A DNA stretch of 64,000 nt from UBA4742 sp963734965 (lineage in GTDB: Bacteria; Actinomycetota; Acidimicrobiia; Acidimicrobiales; Acidimicrobilacustridaceae), in NCBI GenBank assembly GCA_963734965.1, contig CAVTJK010000004.1:2046001-2110000 (forward strand). The letters run 5' to 3'. This document shows positions 50,886-60,021 of the stretch, piece by piece. Position numbers and translations under genes: made by a program. Each line of letters starts with the position of its first letter. Position 1 is the first letter of the stretch. Below the pieces are notes generated by a model. That model was not told the origin of the DNA, ran no database searches, and saw only the letters and a list, made by a program, of their open reading frames with translations.

Positions 50886-50931
50886 CCTCCTTTCACACGC
50901 CTGCGGTCCGCATCGTCAGGCCGAAAGGAGG
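50886..50931 (-). promoter_or_regulatory. Hairpin that sequesters the Shine-Dalgarno of the ankyrin gene
   Basis: On the minus strand CCTCCTTTC (50931-50923) can pair fully with the ribosome site GAAAGGAGG (50894-50886), which lies 5 bases before the ATG. Inside are a GCCTG/CAGGC stem and TGCGG/CCGCA. The upstream arm in context reads CACCTCCTTTC, equal to the 3' end of 16S rRNA. This could be a thermometer or other translational switch. Confidence 0.5.
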
Positions 50932-51031
50932 TGGCCAACTCGGGTGGTGTCTGCTCAGGTGGGCTCTGCCCTGTCCGCGGACCCGGTGGCGCCCTGCGCG
51001 CCGGGTTCCACGGTAGCCGCCGCTCGCTCGG

Positions 51032-51622
51032 TCAGCCTCGGGCCAGTCCGTCCTGGTCGCCTCGACGGCACTCGTCGCACGTGTACCGCTCGTCGAGGGC
51101 GTGAGGCAGCGGGATGCGGCGCAGGGGCAGGTCGCCGTCGGCCAGGATCGGTTGATCGCGCCATACGGTCGGCTCGACCAGCGGATCCCACGGAAACCGA
51201 CCGGTCGGATCGGGCCACACCAGTTGGACCACGGCCCGGTCGGGGGGCTGGTCGAGCCCCGTCGCCCCGTAGTAACAGGGGATGCCCGACAGGATGCACT
51301 CGGGGTCGGTGTAGTGCCGGGCCGGCACGTCGAGCAGGTGGAACGGAAGGTCGTGGCAGTAGTGGACGTGGTCTCGACCGGTCGCCCACCGTTCGCACCC
51401 GCCGATGGTGCGATAGAGGTGGTGCAACAAGCCCGCCGCGGACTCGCTGGCCAACCCGATGGTCACCACCTCGGGTTGGCCGTGGAGCAGGAACCCCGTC
51501 GTGTACGTGTACTCGGGTCGGTGCTGGTCGCCCAGCTCCCCCGTGATCTGGAAGCCGCAGCGCTCGATCGTGGCCTGTACCTGGAACAGGTGCTCATCGG
51601 TGGGAGTGAACGTCGTGGTCAT
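51032..51622 (-). CDS. DUF4262 domain protein
   Basis: HLFQVQATIERCGFQITGEL, EYTYTTGFLLHGQPEVVTIGL, LLHHLYRTIG and PARHYTDPECILSGIPCYYG follow the DUF4262 pattern, small proteins of unknown activity. A CxxC at the C-terminus (YTCDECRRG) may bind a metal. ATG 51622 gives 196 aa. Confidence 0.75.
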   Translation of the reverse strand: MTTTFTPTDEHLFQVQATIERCGFQITGELGDQHRPEYTYTTGFLLHGQPEVVTIGLASESAAGLLHHLYRTIGGCERWATGRDHVHYCHDLPFHLLDVPARHYTDPECILSGIPCYYGATGLDQPPDRAVVQLVWPDPTGRFPWDPLVEPTVWRDQPILADGDLPLRRIPLPHALDERYTCDECRRGDQDGLARG

Positions 51623-51731
51623 GGTCCCCATTCAACTCAGGGGGTGTGACAACCTCACTGGCCCTCCGGTCGGGCACGCCTCCCTTCGGGTTTGGCCGTC
51701 CGGCTCTCAACGTGCGAGCGGCTCCGCCGCG

Positions 51732-52748
51732 TCAAGTCAGGCCCATGGCCTCGGCGACCAGCTCGTAGGAGCGGAGGCGGTCGGGGTAGCCGTGAGCCAT
51801 GGTGGTGACGATCAGCTCGTCGGCACCGGTGCGCTGGGCCAGCTCGACCAGGCCCTCGCGGACCTCGGGAGGGTCGCCGATCACGTGCGAGGCCTGCCAC
51901 CCCCGCAGCAACTGACGTTCGTGGGGAGTGAAGGTGTGCTCGGCCGCTTCCTCAGGGGTCGGGTAGACGCCCGGCCGGCCCTGACGCAGTCGGCTGAAGG
52001 CCAGGGCGCCCGGTCCGGCGATCCATTTGGCCTGCTCGTGGGTCTCGGCGCACACGACGGCCACGCCGAGCATGACGTAGGGCTGGTCGAGCTCGGCCGA
52101 CGGGCGGAACGACGACCGGTACATCTCGAGCGCGCCGATGGCCGCGTCGGCGGCGAAGTGATAGGCGAATGAGAAGGGCAGTCCCAGCAGGCCGGCGGCG
52201 CGAGCGCTGTAGTCGCTCGAACCGAGCAGCCAGATGGCGGGCCGGTAGCCGAGGCCCGGTACGGCCGTGATGCGGGCGTAGGGATGGCCGGCGGGGAACT
52301 GTCCGTCGAAGAAGCCGAACAACGCGCCGAGCTCGGCCGGGAAGTCCTCGGCTGACAACCCAGCCGCCGACCGACGCAGGGCGGCGGCGGTGACGGGATC
52401 GGTTCCCGGTGCCCGTCCGATCCCCAGGTCGATGCGGCCGGGGTGCAAGGCCTCGAGCATCCCGAACTGCTCGGCCACCACCAGGGGAGCGTGGTTGGGC
52501 AGCATCACCCCGCCCGAGCCGACACGGATCGTCGAGGTGGCCGCGGCGACGTGGGCCAACAGCACGGCCGGCGACGAGCTGGCGATCCCCGGCATGTTGT
52601 GGTGCTCGGCCACCCAGTAGCGCCGGTAGCCCAGGCGCTCGGCGGCGGCGGCGAGATCGGCGGCGTGAGCCAGCGCATCGGCCGGGGTGGATCCCTGGCC
52701 CACGGGGGCCAGGTCGAGGACGGACAGGGGTACCAGTGGATCGGCCAC
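51732..52748 (-). CDS. LLM-class flavin-dependent oxidoreductase
   Basis: Luciferase-like fold, single chain: VPLSVLDLAPVGQGSTPADA, ERLGYRRYWVAEHHNMPGIAS and IRVGSGGVMLPNHAPLVVAE, ALHPGRIDLGIGRAPGTDP are the family signatures, and DELIVTTMAHGYPDRL the end. 338 aa from GTG 52748. Members oxidise or oxygenate small molecules with FMN or F420. It is the last gene of a four-gene minus-strand operon, 5 bases from the mycothiol-type enzyme. Confidence 0.9.
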   Translation of the reverse strand: MADPLVPLSVLDLAPVGQGSTPADALAHAADLAAAAERLGYRRYWVAEHHNMPGIASSSPAVLLAHVAAATSTIRVGSGGVMLPNHAPLVVAEQFGMLEALHPGRIDLGIGRAPGTDPVTAAALRRSAAGLSAEDFPAELGALFGFFDGQFPAGHPYARITAVPGLGYRPAIWLLGSSDYSARAAGLLGLPFSFAYHFAADAAIGALEMYRSSFRPSAELDQPYVMLGVAVVCAETHEQAKWIAGPGALAFSRLRQGRPGVYPTPEEAAEHTFTPHERQLLRGWQASHVIGDPPEVREGLVELAQRTGADELIVTTMAHGYPDRLRSYELVAEAMGLT

Positions 52749-52753
52749 GGGGG

Positions 52754-53374
52754 TCAGTCGAAGACGGGGCGGCGGTCCCGCGTTCGTTTGAGCTCGAAGA
52801 AGCCATCGGTCGCCGTGACGAGCAGCACCCCGTCCCACAGCTTGCCGGCCGCCTCACCGCGGGGGATCGGCGTCACGACCGGGCCGAAGAAGGCGTGGCC
52901 GTTCACGCTCATGATGGGCGTGCCCACGTCGAGGCCCACCTGGTCCATCCCCAGGTTGTGCGACGCCTTGATGGCCTCGTCGTAGTCGGTGCTCTCGGCC
53001 GCGGCCAGGATCGACTCGTCGAGGCCCACCTCGTCGACGGCCTCGCGCAGCACATCGGGATCGCCGCGCCGCTGCTGGTCGTGGAAGCGCGTGCCGATGG
53101 CGGTGTAGAGCGGAAGGAGGATGTCGGTGCCCCGCTGCTCTTCGGCGGCGGCGGCGATGCGCACCGGCGCCCAGGCCTTCTGCATCCGCGCCAGGTAGTC
53201 CTCGCTCAGGTCCTTGCCCTCGTGCTGCTGGAGGTTGAGGTAGGCGAGCGACATGACACGCCATCGGGTCTCGACCGCTCGCACCTGCTCGACCTCGAGC
53301 ATCCATCGTGAGGTGATCCACGCCCAGGGGCACACCGGGTCGAACCAGAAGTCGGCAGTCTGCGTCTCGCTCAT
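52754..53374 (-). CDS. Mycothiol-dependent DsbA-like oxidoreductase (Rv2466c type)
   Basis: ADFWFDPVCPWAWITSRWML has the CPWAW site of Rv2466c-like mycothiol-dependent nitroreductases/FrnE proteins, and VGTPIMSVNGHAFFGPVVTPIPRG supplies the cis-Pro strand. 206 aa. Rv2466c uses mycothiol to reduce small nitro compounds. The stop of its gene lies 5 bases before the LLM start, and its ATG overlaps the previous gene's stop (ATGA), so it belongs to the operon. Confidence 0.9.
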   Translation of the reverse strand: MSETQTADFWFDPVCPWAWITSRWMLEVEQVRAVETRWRVMSLAYLNLQQHEGKDLSEDYLARMQKAWAPVRIAAAAEEQRGTDILLPLYTAIGTRFHDQQRRGDPDVLREAVDEVGLDESILAAAESTDYDEAIKASHNLGMDQVGLDVGTPIMSVNGHAFFGPVVTPIPRGEAAGKLWDGVLLVTATDGFFELKRTRDRRPVFD

Positions 53375-54177
53375 GACCCGGCCAACCCCGGTGCCGGTCC
53401 TGATGTTCCTCGGGGCTGGTAGATGGCGGTGTGGGCCACTCGGGCCACGGGCCGGTCGTCCACCACCTGCAGCACGTCGAGATCGACGAACTGGTGACCG
53501 CCGCGCTCGCTCACCCCGGTGACCAGCGCCCGGGTCTCGACCCGGTCGCCGTCGCTCACGACGCCCAGCAGCGAGGTGCGGCTCTCGACGTGGATCCAGG
53601 GGCCGAGCCTTACGTTCGCGGTCAGCACGTAGTTGGCGTACCGCAGGAGCCAGCCCGGATGGGCGAAGCCGGTCTGGCGGAACAGCGTCAGCTCTTCACG
53701 GACGTCATCGAGGTACTCGAGGGCTCGATCGCGGTGAAAGGTGGCCTCGATCGATCCGAACGGGATGTTGGTGAGGACCTCGGCACTCGCCTTGGGCGGG
53801 TCGGACGGTGGGTCGAACGACGGCCAGCCGTCAGGGTCGGGACGCTCCGCCTCGTCGACCAGGCCGGCTCGGGCGACCGCGCAGGTGGCGCCGTCCGGAT
53901 CCAACAGCGTCAGCGCCAGCTCGCCGTCGTCGGTCGGGTCCGCCTCGATGGTCACCTCGTCGCCGTCGTACACGGGCGCCTGGAAGCGGGCCGTGATCAC
54001 GCCCCGCTCGAGCCAGTCCCGGCCCCAACGCTCGGCCGGGAGGTGGCTCAGGTAGGCGTACACATCGACACCGGGCACCAGTCCTCCCCGGAATCCGAGA
54101 CCGCGGGCCACGGCGTCGTCGTGGATCTTGTTGTTCGAGGCCGTCGCCGTGTTGTAGGCCTGCACCCGGTAGGTCAC
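53371..54177 (-). CDS. MaoC-like hotdog-fold protein
   Basis: YNTATASNNKIHDDAVARGL and FRGGLVPGVDVYAYLSHL have the hydratase motif (His-Asp with later GG.V.G), and RFQAPVYDGDEVTIEA is the next strand. The C-terminal half has a second hotdog-like set (GPWIHVESRTSLLGVVSDGD, FVDLDVLQVVDDRPVARVAHTAIY). 268 aa from GTG 54177. It could be an enoyl hydratase or thioesterase. Coupled on both sides by 4-base overlaps. Confidence 0.8.
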   Translation of the reverse strand: MTYRVQAYNTATASNNKIHDDAVARGLGFRGGLVPGVDVYAYLSHLPAERWGRDWLERGVITARFQAPVYDGDEVTIEADPTDDGELALTLLDPDGATCAVARAGLVDEAERPDPDGWPSFDPPSDPPKASAEVLTNIPFGSIEATFHRDRALEYLDDVREELTLFRQTGFAHPGWLLRYANYVLTANVRLGPWIHVESRTSLLGVVSDGDRVETRALVTGVSERGGHQFVDLDVLQVVDDRPVARVAHTAIYQPRGTSGPAPGLAGS

Positions 54178-55667
54178 GGCTCGTCGGTCAGTCGATCGAG
54201 CAGGTTGCGGGTGATGCGCTCGATCACCGGGTCGCGATGGGCCAGACCCCAGGCCCATTCGGTCGTGCCGGCGGTGAACACGGTGCCGCCCGGTTGGTGG
54301 ACACCCATGACGGCGTGGCCGTGGGCGATCCTGGCCACGGCGTCGGGGTCCTCGGAACCGAGCGCCCGCCAGGCGATGAACTCCTGCTCGGATCGCGCCC
54401 CGTCAGGTACGCCACGCGGCGCGTTGTCGCGCCCGAAGGGCGCGGTCGGAGTGAGGGCGAGCATCTCGAAGTCGGGCGGCGTGCCGTCGGCGCCCGTCGG
54501 GTAGGGCAGGCCGTCCCGGAAGGTGAACTCGCATCCGTCGCACTCGTAGCCCACCGTGACCGAGGTGGCACCGATGAGGTCGCCGTAGGTGACCTCGGTG
54601 CCGTCGAACACCCAGTGATCCGGACGGTAGACGGTGTAGCCGCCGGACCCGTTGGCGACGACGCGCCCGATGCGGTGGTAGCCGCCTCGTGAGAAGGTCA
54701 CGCCCGTCATGGTGTTCTCGGGCCGCTCGATGAGGTGGTCGGACCACATCGACGTGAGCAGGTGCTGGCGGTCGGTTCCGAACACCGGGTCCTTGGCGAA
54801 CTGGTCCTTGTAGCCGACCATGGTCTGAGCGTCGTCCTCGAACCGGACCTGCCAGAAGCTGGTGTTGCCGGACAGGAAGGCGGCGTGGCCGCCGCCGGCC
54901 ACGAACTGCTCGACGGTGTCGCGCATGGCCCACGACCAGTACTCGTCGTGGCCGACCGACAGGTAGAGCCGGCGCCCGTCGAGCAACCCGGGCACGGTCT
55001 CGAGGTCGGCGTTGATGGCGTAGTCGAGCTCGTAGCCGGCGTCCTCGGCCCAGCGCACGAAGGGAAGCTCGGCGTTGGGCCAACCGGCTGACCCCGCCCA
55101 CTGCGAGAACCCGTGGTCGCGCACGTAGGTGATGTGGGCCGCCATGGCCCGATCCGGGGCGTCGACCACGGCGACGCGCTCGCCTGGTCCCGTCGGCTTG
55201 CGGAGGTAGCCGGGGGCCATCGGCCGGGCGAAGGACACCTGGGTGCCGCGGCTGTAGAGGTTGCGACCGCCGAAGTCGTTGTACGCGTTCCACGTGTTGG
55301 TCGTGAGCACCATCAGGGGCCGACGCGGATCGACCTCGGCGGCGCGGACCACGAAGAACCCGACGCTCTCGCGCTGGGCGCCGACCCGCGTGCGCATCGA
55401 CACCTCGTAGTAGCCGCTCCGCCAGGTCGCGGGCACCTCGATCACGGCCGCATCGGGCCAGGGACAACCGTGGGGCGCGGCATCGGCGGGCAGGTCGTGC
55501 GGATCGATGGCGATCTGTCCGGACCAGACCGGTTCTCGGCGCGCGCCGACGCGGGCGATCTGCACCTGGCCCTCACCGGGAGGACCAGCGGCGCGCAGCG
55601 CGACGGATTCGCCGGCCACGACCGATTGTGGCCACGCGTAGATCCAGGGCTCGGTCAGCGTCGTCAT
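54174..55667 (-). CDS. N,N-dimethylformamidase beta-subunit-like protein
   Basis: First gene of the four-gene operon. N-terminal beta domain (YAWPQSVVAGESVALRAAG, YYEVSMRTRVGAQRESVGFF), then the DMFase core: PLMVLTTNTWNAYNDFGGRN, LYLSVGHDEYWSWAMRDTVE, GGGHAAFLSGNTSFWQVRFE and TGTTEWAWG-type end (GTTEWAWGLAHRDP). In DMFase the beta subunit forms the iron site with Tyr, Tyr and Glu; the VGHDEYWS region is the matching one here. 497 aa from ATG 55667. There is no alpha-subunit gene next to it, and the true substrate is unknown. Confidence 0.8.
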   Translation of the reverse strand: MTTLTEPWIYAWPQSVVAGESVALRAAGPPGEGQVQIARVGARREPVWSGQIAIDPHDLPADAAPHGCPWPDAAVIEVPATWRSGYYEVSMRTRVGAQRESVGFFVVRAAEVDPRRPLMVLTTNTWNAYNDFGGRNLYSRGTQVSFARPMAPGYLRKPTGPGERVAVVDAPDRAMAAHITYVRDHGFSQWAGSAGWPNAELPFVRWAEDAGYELDYAINADLETVPGLLDGRRLYLSVGHDEYWSWAMRDTVEQFVAGGGHAAFLSGNTSFWQVRFEDDAQTMVGYKDQFAKDPVFGTDRQHLLTSMWSDHLIERPENTMTGVTFSRGGYHRIGRVVANGSGGYTVYRPDHWVFDGTEVTYGDLIGATSVTVGYECDGCEFTFRDGLPYPTGADGTPPDFEMLALTPTAPFGRDNAPRGVPDGARSEQEFIAWRALGSEDPDAVARIAHGHAVMGVHQPGGTVFTAGTTEWAWGLAHRDPVIERITRNLLDRLTDEP

Positions 55668-55687
55668 GGCCGGAGCGTAGCGACGGC

Positions 55688-57140
55688 TCAGCGGGTCGGG
55701 CCGGGTGGTGGTCGGCCGAGGTGGCGTTGGCTGTGGAGGGTGTGGCCGGTGGGGGTGGTCCAGGTGAAGTGTTGGTCGGGGGTGGTGGTCATGGTCCAGC
55801 CGTGGCGGTGGGTGATGCCGTGGTGGCGGCGGCACAGCAGGGCGAGGTTGGCGATGTCGGTGGGGCCGCCGTGTTCGTACCAGTCGACGTGGTGGGCGTC
55901 GCACCATGACACGGGGGCGTCACAGCCGGGGAACACGCAGCCGCCGTCGCGTATGGCCAGGGCCCGGCGCTGGGCCGGGGTGGCCAGCCGCACGGTCTGG
56001 CCGAGGTCCAACGGCACGCCGAGGGAGTCGACGATGAGGGCGGTGACGCCGGCGTCGCACAGCAGGTGTTGGTAGCGCTCGAGGGTGGTGAGCCGATCCC
56101 CGTCGACGGTGAACAACCCGGGCCGGTCGATCGTCGACGCCGAACCAGTCCGGCAGGACGTAGCGACGGGGTTCGTGCGGAGCCGTGGGGCGTGTCCGGC
56201 TCGTCGTCGTCGTTCGGCTCGACACGGGGCGTCGTCGTCGCACCCGTCGTCGTTGTCGTCCTGCGACGGTTCGTCGTGCTCGGTCGGCGGCTCTTCGGTG
56301 CGGATGACCAGGGTGACGTCGGGGTGGGGGGCTCGGGTGGTGGCGGGGTCGGTGGCCAGTCCGGCCCGGCACAGTTCGGCCAACGCCAGGGCGAGCAGCG
56401 TTGAACGCGGCGGGCATGTCGACGTCGTCGGTCTGGTTGTGGTCGTGGCGGTAGCGGCGGGCCAGTTCGTCGGCCTTGATGTTGAGGGCTTGGGCCACCA
56501 CCAGGGCGTTCTCACCCACCAGCTCACCGGAGATGACCAGGCGGGCGTCGCCGACCAGGCTGGCGTGCAACGTGTTGGCGGCCAGGTCCTTGTTCGGGTC
56601 ATAGCCCCCGTCCTGATCCAACAACTCGACCAACACGGTCAGGTCGCGTTTCCAGATCTCGAACGGGCAGTGCTGCGCCGCCTCCACCAACTCGGCTTCC
56701 AGATCCGCGATCAGATCCCCGACCCGAGGATTGGCCACCGCGTCACCCAGGGCGTTGGCATGGGCCAGACCGATCCGGCCCTCCGACAACGCCTGATCGA
56801 CCGCCCACAGCTTGCGCAACCGGGTCCCGAGCCGCACCCGCGACCGACACGCCGCCCGCGGCGACCCGTGGGTCTCGGTCGCCACCCACGATGCCGTCCC
56901 CACCCCCAGATCCCGGTCACACACCCCCCGAGACTCGAGCTCGGCCAGGGCGTGGGCCTCCATGGCATCGAACGCCGCCCGCGCCCCCACCAACTCGATC
57001 ACCGCCCAGCACAGCTCGTCGTCGGACACCAACGACCAGTCGGTCCCGGCGCCCTTGCGGCACTGCTCCCCGAAATCGACTAGATCGAACACGTATTCGA
57101 TTCTAGCCGCGTCGAACAACCGACAACAACCCAAATACAT
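55688..57140 (-). CDS. DUF222-HNH endonuclease, 13E12-type (frameshifted)
   Basis: Domain DUF222 covers the first 250 residues (WAVIELVGARAAFDAMEAHA, GTRLRKLWAVDQALSEGRIG, KDLAANTLHASLVGDARLVI), and the end has CVFPGCDAPVSWCDAHHVDW with NLALLCRRHHGITH, an HNH nuclease site with paired Cys. It belongs to the REP13E12 group, often repeated in actinobacterial genomes. Shifts at about 56398, 56200 and 56130 are required. ATG 57140 has GGAG upstream. Possibly a selfish element remnant; the indels may be real here. Confidence 0.8.
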
Positions 57141-57229
57141 TGTAAGTTCTCCAGATCGAGGCGGCCGAGCCACGCGGTCGTTTGTCCTACTCGCTGGCCT
57201 CCGGGCAAGAACGATGGTGAGATGCCTCG

Positions 57230-57931
57230 ATGCGGGTAGATCGGTGCTTTGCCTTCGTGGATCTGTGTGGGTTCACCGCCTTCACCGAGCGTCATGGCGA
57301 CGAGCGGGTCGTGGTCGTGCTGGCCGAGTTGCGGACGGCGCTGCGCGAGTCGGCGGCTCGGCGCGGCGTCCGGGTGGTCAAGTGGCTCGGCGACGGAGCC
57401 ATGCTCAGCTCGACGATGAGCGACGCCGTGGCCGCTCTGGTGGTCGAGCTCGACGTGCGGATGCGCGACGCCATCCCGTCCCTCGCCGTTCGGGCCGGTC
57501 TGGCTTCGGGACCGGTGATCATGTTCGAGGGCGACGACTACATCGGCCGGTCGGTGAACGTGGCGTCGCGCCTGTGCGATCTGGCCGGCCCCCACGAGAT
57601 CATCGCCACGCCACGGGTGGCGCAGGAGGCGCCGGCCTGGATCACCGTCGAGCCGTCGCCGGCGGCGCAGATCCGCAGCTTCGAGAGCCCGATCGACGCC
57701 TGTCGCCTGTCGCTCTCGGCCGGCCCGGCCGATGACGATTCGGTGGTCGACCCCATCTGTGGGCTCCCGCTGCCCCGGTCGATGAGCATCGCGGCGACGT
57801 CGGGCGGCATGACCGAGTCGTTCTGCTCGCAGGCGTGCGCCGGATCGTGGACGGGCCAACCATCGTCCCCGCACGACTTCGGGTTCGATCTGGGCGAGCG
57901 ACGAGTCGAGGACGAAGGCCGCTCGCTCTGA
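57230..57931 (+). CDS. Class III nucleotidyl cyclase fused to a YHS-type metal domain
   Basis: FVDLCGFTAFTERHG (Asp11) and VVKWLGDGAML (Lys51, Asp55) give the metal residues; DDYIGRSVNVASRLC with Asn110 and Arg114 gives the transition-state pair, so the catalytic set looks complete for a homodimer. After a linker of about 55 residues, VDPICGLPLP (Cys177) and FCSQACAGSW (Cys199, Cys203) form a YHS/TRASH-like zinc or copper-binding module. 233 aa, soluble. It would produce cAMP or cGMP under metal control, an inference. 58 bases upstream of the P450 gene on the same strand. Confidence 0.82.
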   Translation: MRVDRCFAFVDLCGFTAFTERHGDERVVVVLAELRTALRESAARRGVRVVKWLGDGAMLSSTMSDAVAALVVELDVRMRDAIPSLAVRAGLASGPVIMFEGDDYIGRSVNVASRLCDLAGPHEIIATPRVAQEAPAWITVEPSPAAQIRSFESPIDACRLSLSAGPADDDSVVDPICGLPLPRSMSIAATSGGMTESFCSQACAGSWTGQPSSPHDFGFDLGERRVEDEGRSL

Positions 57932-57989
57932 GGCCGCGGCCGCCAGGCGCTACCGTCGCCACGGGTCCCTAGCCCGAAGGGGAGCGACG

Positions 57990-59189
57990 ATGGAGCAGCC
58001 GACCGAGACGAGCGATGTGTTCGACGGCGCGGGGGCGGACATGTCCGCCCCGCAGGCCATGTACAAGGTGATGCAAGCCACGCCGGTCATGGCCGTCGAG
58101 GGCGGCGTCCTCTTGTCCGGCAAGGCCGAGATCGACGCCGCCTTCCGCCATCCCGAGACCTTCTCGTCGGACATGACGGCCGTCGATCTCAAGAACATCC
58201 GGCCACTGATCCCGTTGCAGATCGATCCGCCCGATCACAAGAAGTACCGCAAGCTGCTGGATCCGCTGTTCGCTCCCCAGAAGATGGCGGTGCTCGAGGA
58301 GCCGGTGTCGCAGTTGGTCAACGACCTGATCGACGGGTTCGTCGATCGCGGCGAGGTCGACTTCGCCCGGGAGTTCTCGGTCCCGTTCCCGTCGCAGGTG
58401 TTCCTCACGCTGCTCGGCCTGCCGCTCGACGAGCTACCGCGATTCCTGGCCATGAAGGACGGCGTCATCCGACCTGACCACGTCACGGGCGAGCTCAGAG
58501 GCACCGAGGTGTCCGATGCCTACCAGCGCGAGATGGCCGACTCGATCTACGACTACTTCAACCAGGTGCTCGACGAGCGAGAGCACGAGCGCCAGGACGA
58601 TCTGCTCTCCCGCTTCCTCGACGCCGAGGTCGACGGCCACACGTTGAGCCGCGAAGACATCCTCGACATCTGCTTCCTCTTCCTCATCGCCGGTCTCGAC
58701 ACGGTGTCGGCCACGCTCGACTGCATGTTCGGCTACCTCGCCACTCATCCCGATCAGCGCCAGCTACTCGTCGAGGATCCAACGATGATCCCCTCGGCCA
58801 TCGAGGAGCTCTTGCGCTGGGAGACGCCGGTGATGGGCGTCGCGCGCGTCGCCGTCGAGGAGACCGAGCTCGGCGGTTGTCCGATCCACAAGGGTGACTC
58901 GGTGACGGTGATGTTGGGCTCGGCCAACATCGACGAGTCCGAGTTCGTCGATGCCGAAGAGGTTCGCTTCGACCGTGAGGTCAACCGGCATCTCGCCTTC
59001 GGCGGCGGGATCCACCGCTGTCTCGGGTCCCACCTCGCCCGCCAGGAGCTGCGCGTCGCGCTGCGTGAGTGGCATCGACGGATCCCGGACTACGCCATCG
59101 CCGAGGACCACACGCTCGTCTACACGCCGGGCATCCGGTCGGTCGACACGTTCCCGATGACCTTCACCGCCGCCTCCTCGACCTCTTGA
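57990..59189 (+). CDS. Cytochrome P450
   Basis: Oxygen-binding I-helix FLIAGLDTVSATL, ExxR in IEELLRWETP, and the heme loop FGGGIHRCLGSHLARQELRV with Cys344 are as in bacterial class I P450s. LIPLQIDPPDHKKYRKLLDP is the conserved C-helix region (usual PPDHtr.R). 399 aa, soluble. Electron partners (ferredoxin, reductase) are not adjacent. AGGGGAG precedes ATG 57990. Transcribed with the cyclase gene perhaps. Confidence 0.95.
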   Translation: MEQPTETSDVFDGAGADMSAPQAMYKVMQATPVMAVEGGVLLSGKAEIDAAFRHPETFSSDMTAVDLKNIRPLIPLQIDPPDHKKYRKLLDPLFAPQKMAVLEEPVSQLVNDLIDGFVDRGEVDFAREFSVPFPSQVFLTLLGLPLDELPRFLAMKDGVIRPDHVTGELRGTEVSDAYQREMADSIYDYFNQVLDEREHERQDDLLSRFLDAEVDGHTLSREDILDICFLFLIAGLDTVSATLDCMFGYLATHPDQRQLLVEDPTMIPSAIEELLRWETPVMGVARVAVEETELGGCPIHKGDSVTVMLGSANIDESEFVDAEEVRFDREVNRHLAFGGGIHRCLGSHLARQELRVALREWHRRIPDYAIAEDHTLVYTPGIRSVDTFPMTFTAASSTS

Positions 59190-59219
59190 ACCGAGCGCGC
59201 CGGACGGCGGGCCAGCCGC

Positions 59220-59957
59220 TCAGGCCGTCGCCACCAACTTGAACGACTCGGCCAGGCGGCCCTCGGGCATGCCGCCGGCCTGGGCGCCGCCGGTCAGCCA
59301 CGCTCGCAACATGTCCTCGAGGCCGTCGCGCTCGCTCGTCTGGCTGACATGGGCGCGCAGCGCGGCGATCTTGTGGTCGAACGTGTCGGTGACGTCGATG
59401 CGCAGATCTGATTCAGGGTGGGCCATGAGCCAGACCTCGGGTACCGCGTGGGCGGTCAGGCCCTCGGCGAGCTGATCGGCGAAGGCACGGGGGTTGCGGG
59501 CATCGGGATACACGGCGCACAGCGTGGCCTCGCCCGTCGCCAGGTGGTCGGGGTGGGAGGCGAAGACCCGGGCCAAGGTCCGCTCCGGCGACTGGCCGAT
59601 GACCAGGTCGGGGCGGAAGCGCCGGATCGAGCGGGTGATGTCGCCGCGCAGGCCGATCGTGGGTTGCACCTGCCCGTCGGGGTGGCCGAGGAAGGTGATG
59701 TCGTCGACGCCCACCTCGCGCCCGGCCGCCCGTTGTTCGGCCTCGCGCAGCTCGCCGAGGGCGACGGTGTCGAGGGGCAGGTGATCGCTGCCGGCTTCGC
59801 CGGACGTGGCGATGCAGTAGGCAACGGTGGCTCCCGCCGCCGTCAGCGCGGCGACGGTCCCCGCCGCTCCGAAGTCGACGTCGTCGGGGTGGGCGCACAC
59901 GACGAGCACCCGCTCGGGCGTGGCCCGGGGGCCTTGGTCGGTCAGCAGCTCGGTCAT
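59220..59957 (-). CDS. PIG-L/LmbE family zinc deacetylase
   Basis: VLVVCAHPDDVDFGAAGTVA holds the AHPDD zinc motif, and SHPDHLATGEATL the second ligand motif (HPDH). GREVGVDDITFLGHPDGQVQ matches the family pattern. 245 aa. Members include the mycothiol enzymes MshB and Mca and other N-acetylglucosamine deacetylases; whether this one acts on mycothiol is not evident. Convergent with the P450 gene, 30 bases apart. Confidence 0.9.
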   Translation of the reverse strand: MTELLTDQGPRATPERVLVVCAHPDDVDFGAAGTVAALTAAGATVAYCIATSGEAGSDHLPLDTVALGELREAEQRAAGREVGVDDITFLGHPDGQVQPTIGLRGDITRSIRRFRPDLVIGQSPERTLARVFASHPDHLATGEATLCAVYPDARNPRAFADQLAEGLTAHAVPEVWLMAHPESDLRIDVTDTFDHKIAALRAHVSQTSERDGLEDMLRAWLTGGAQAGGMPEGRLAESFKLVATA

Positions 59958-60021
59958 CGGGTCGTGACCCTAACCGGGACATCCTTTCGTTCCGACCTCG
60001 GCCGCTGGTGCAAACTCGGCC

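Noticed and set aside
55688..57140. Insertion sequence around the HNH gene
   Set aside because: No terminal inverted repeats or target duplication could be found; kept as a 13E12-type gene only.
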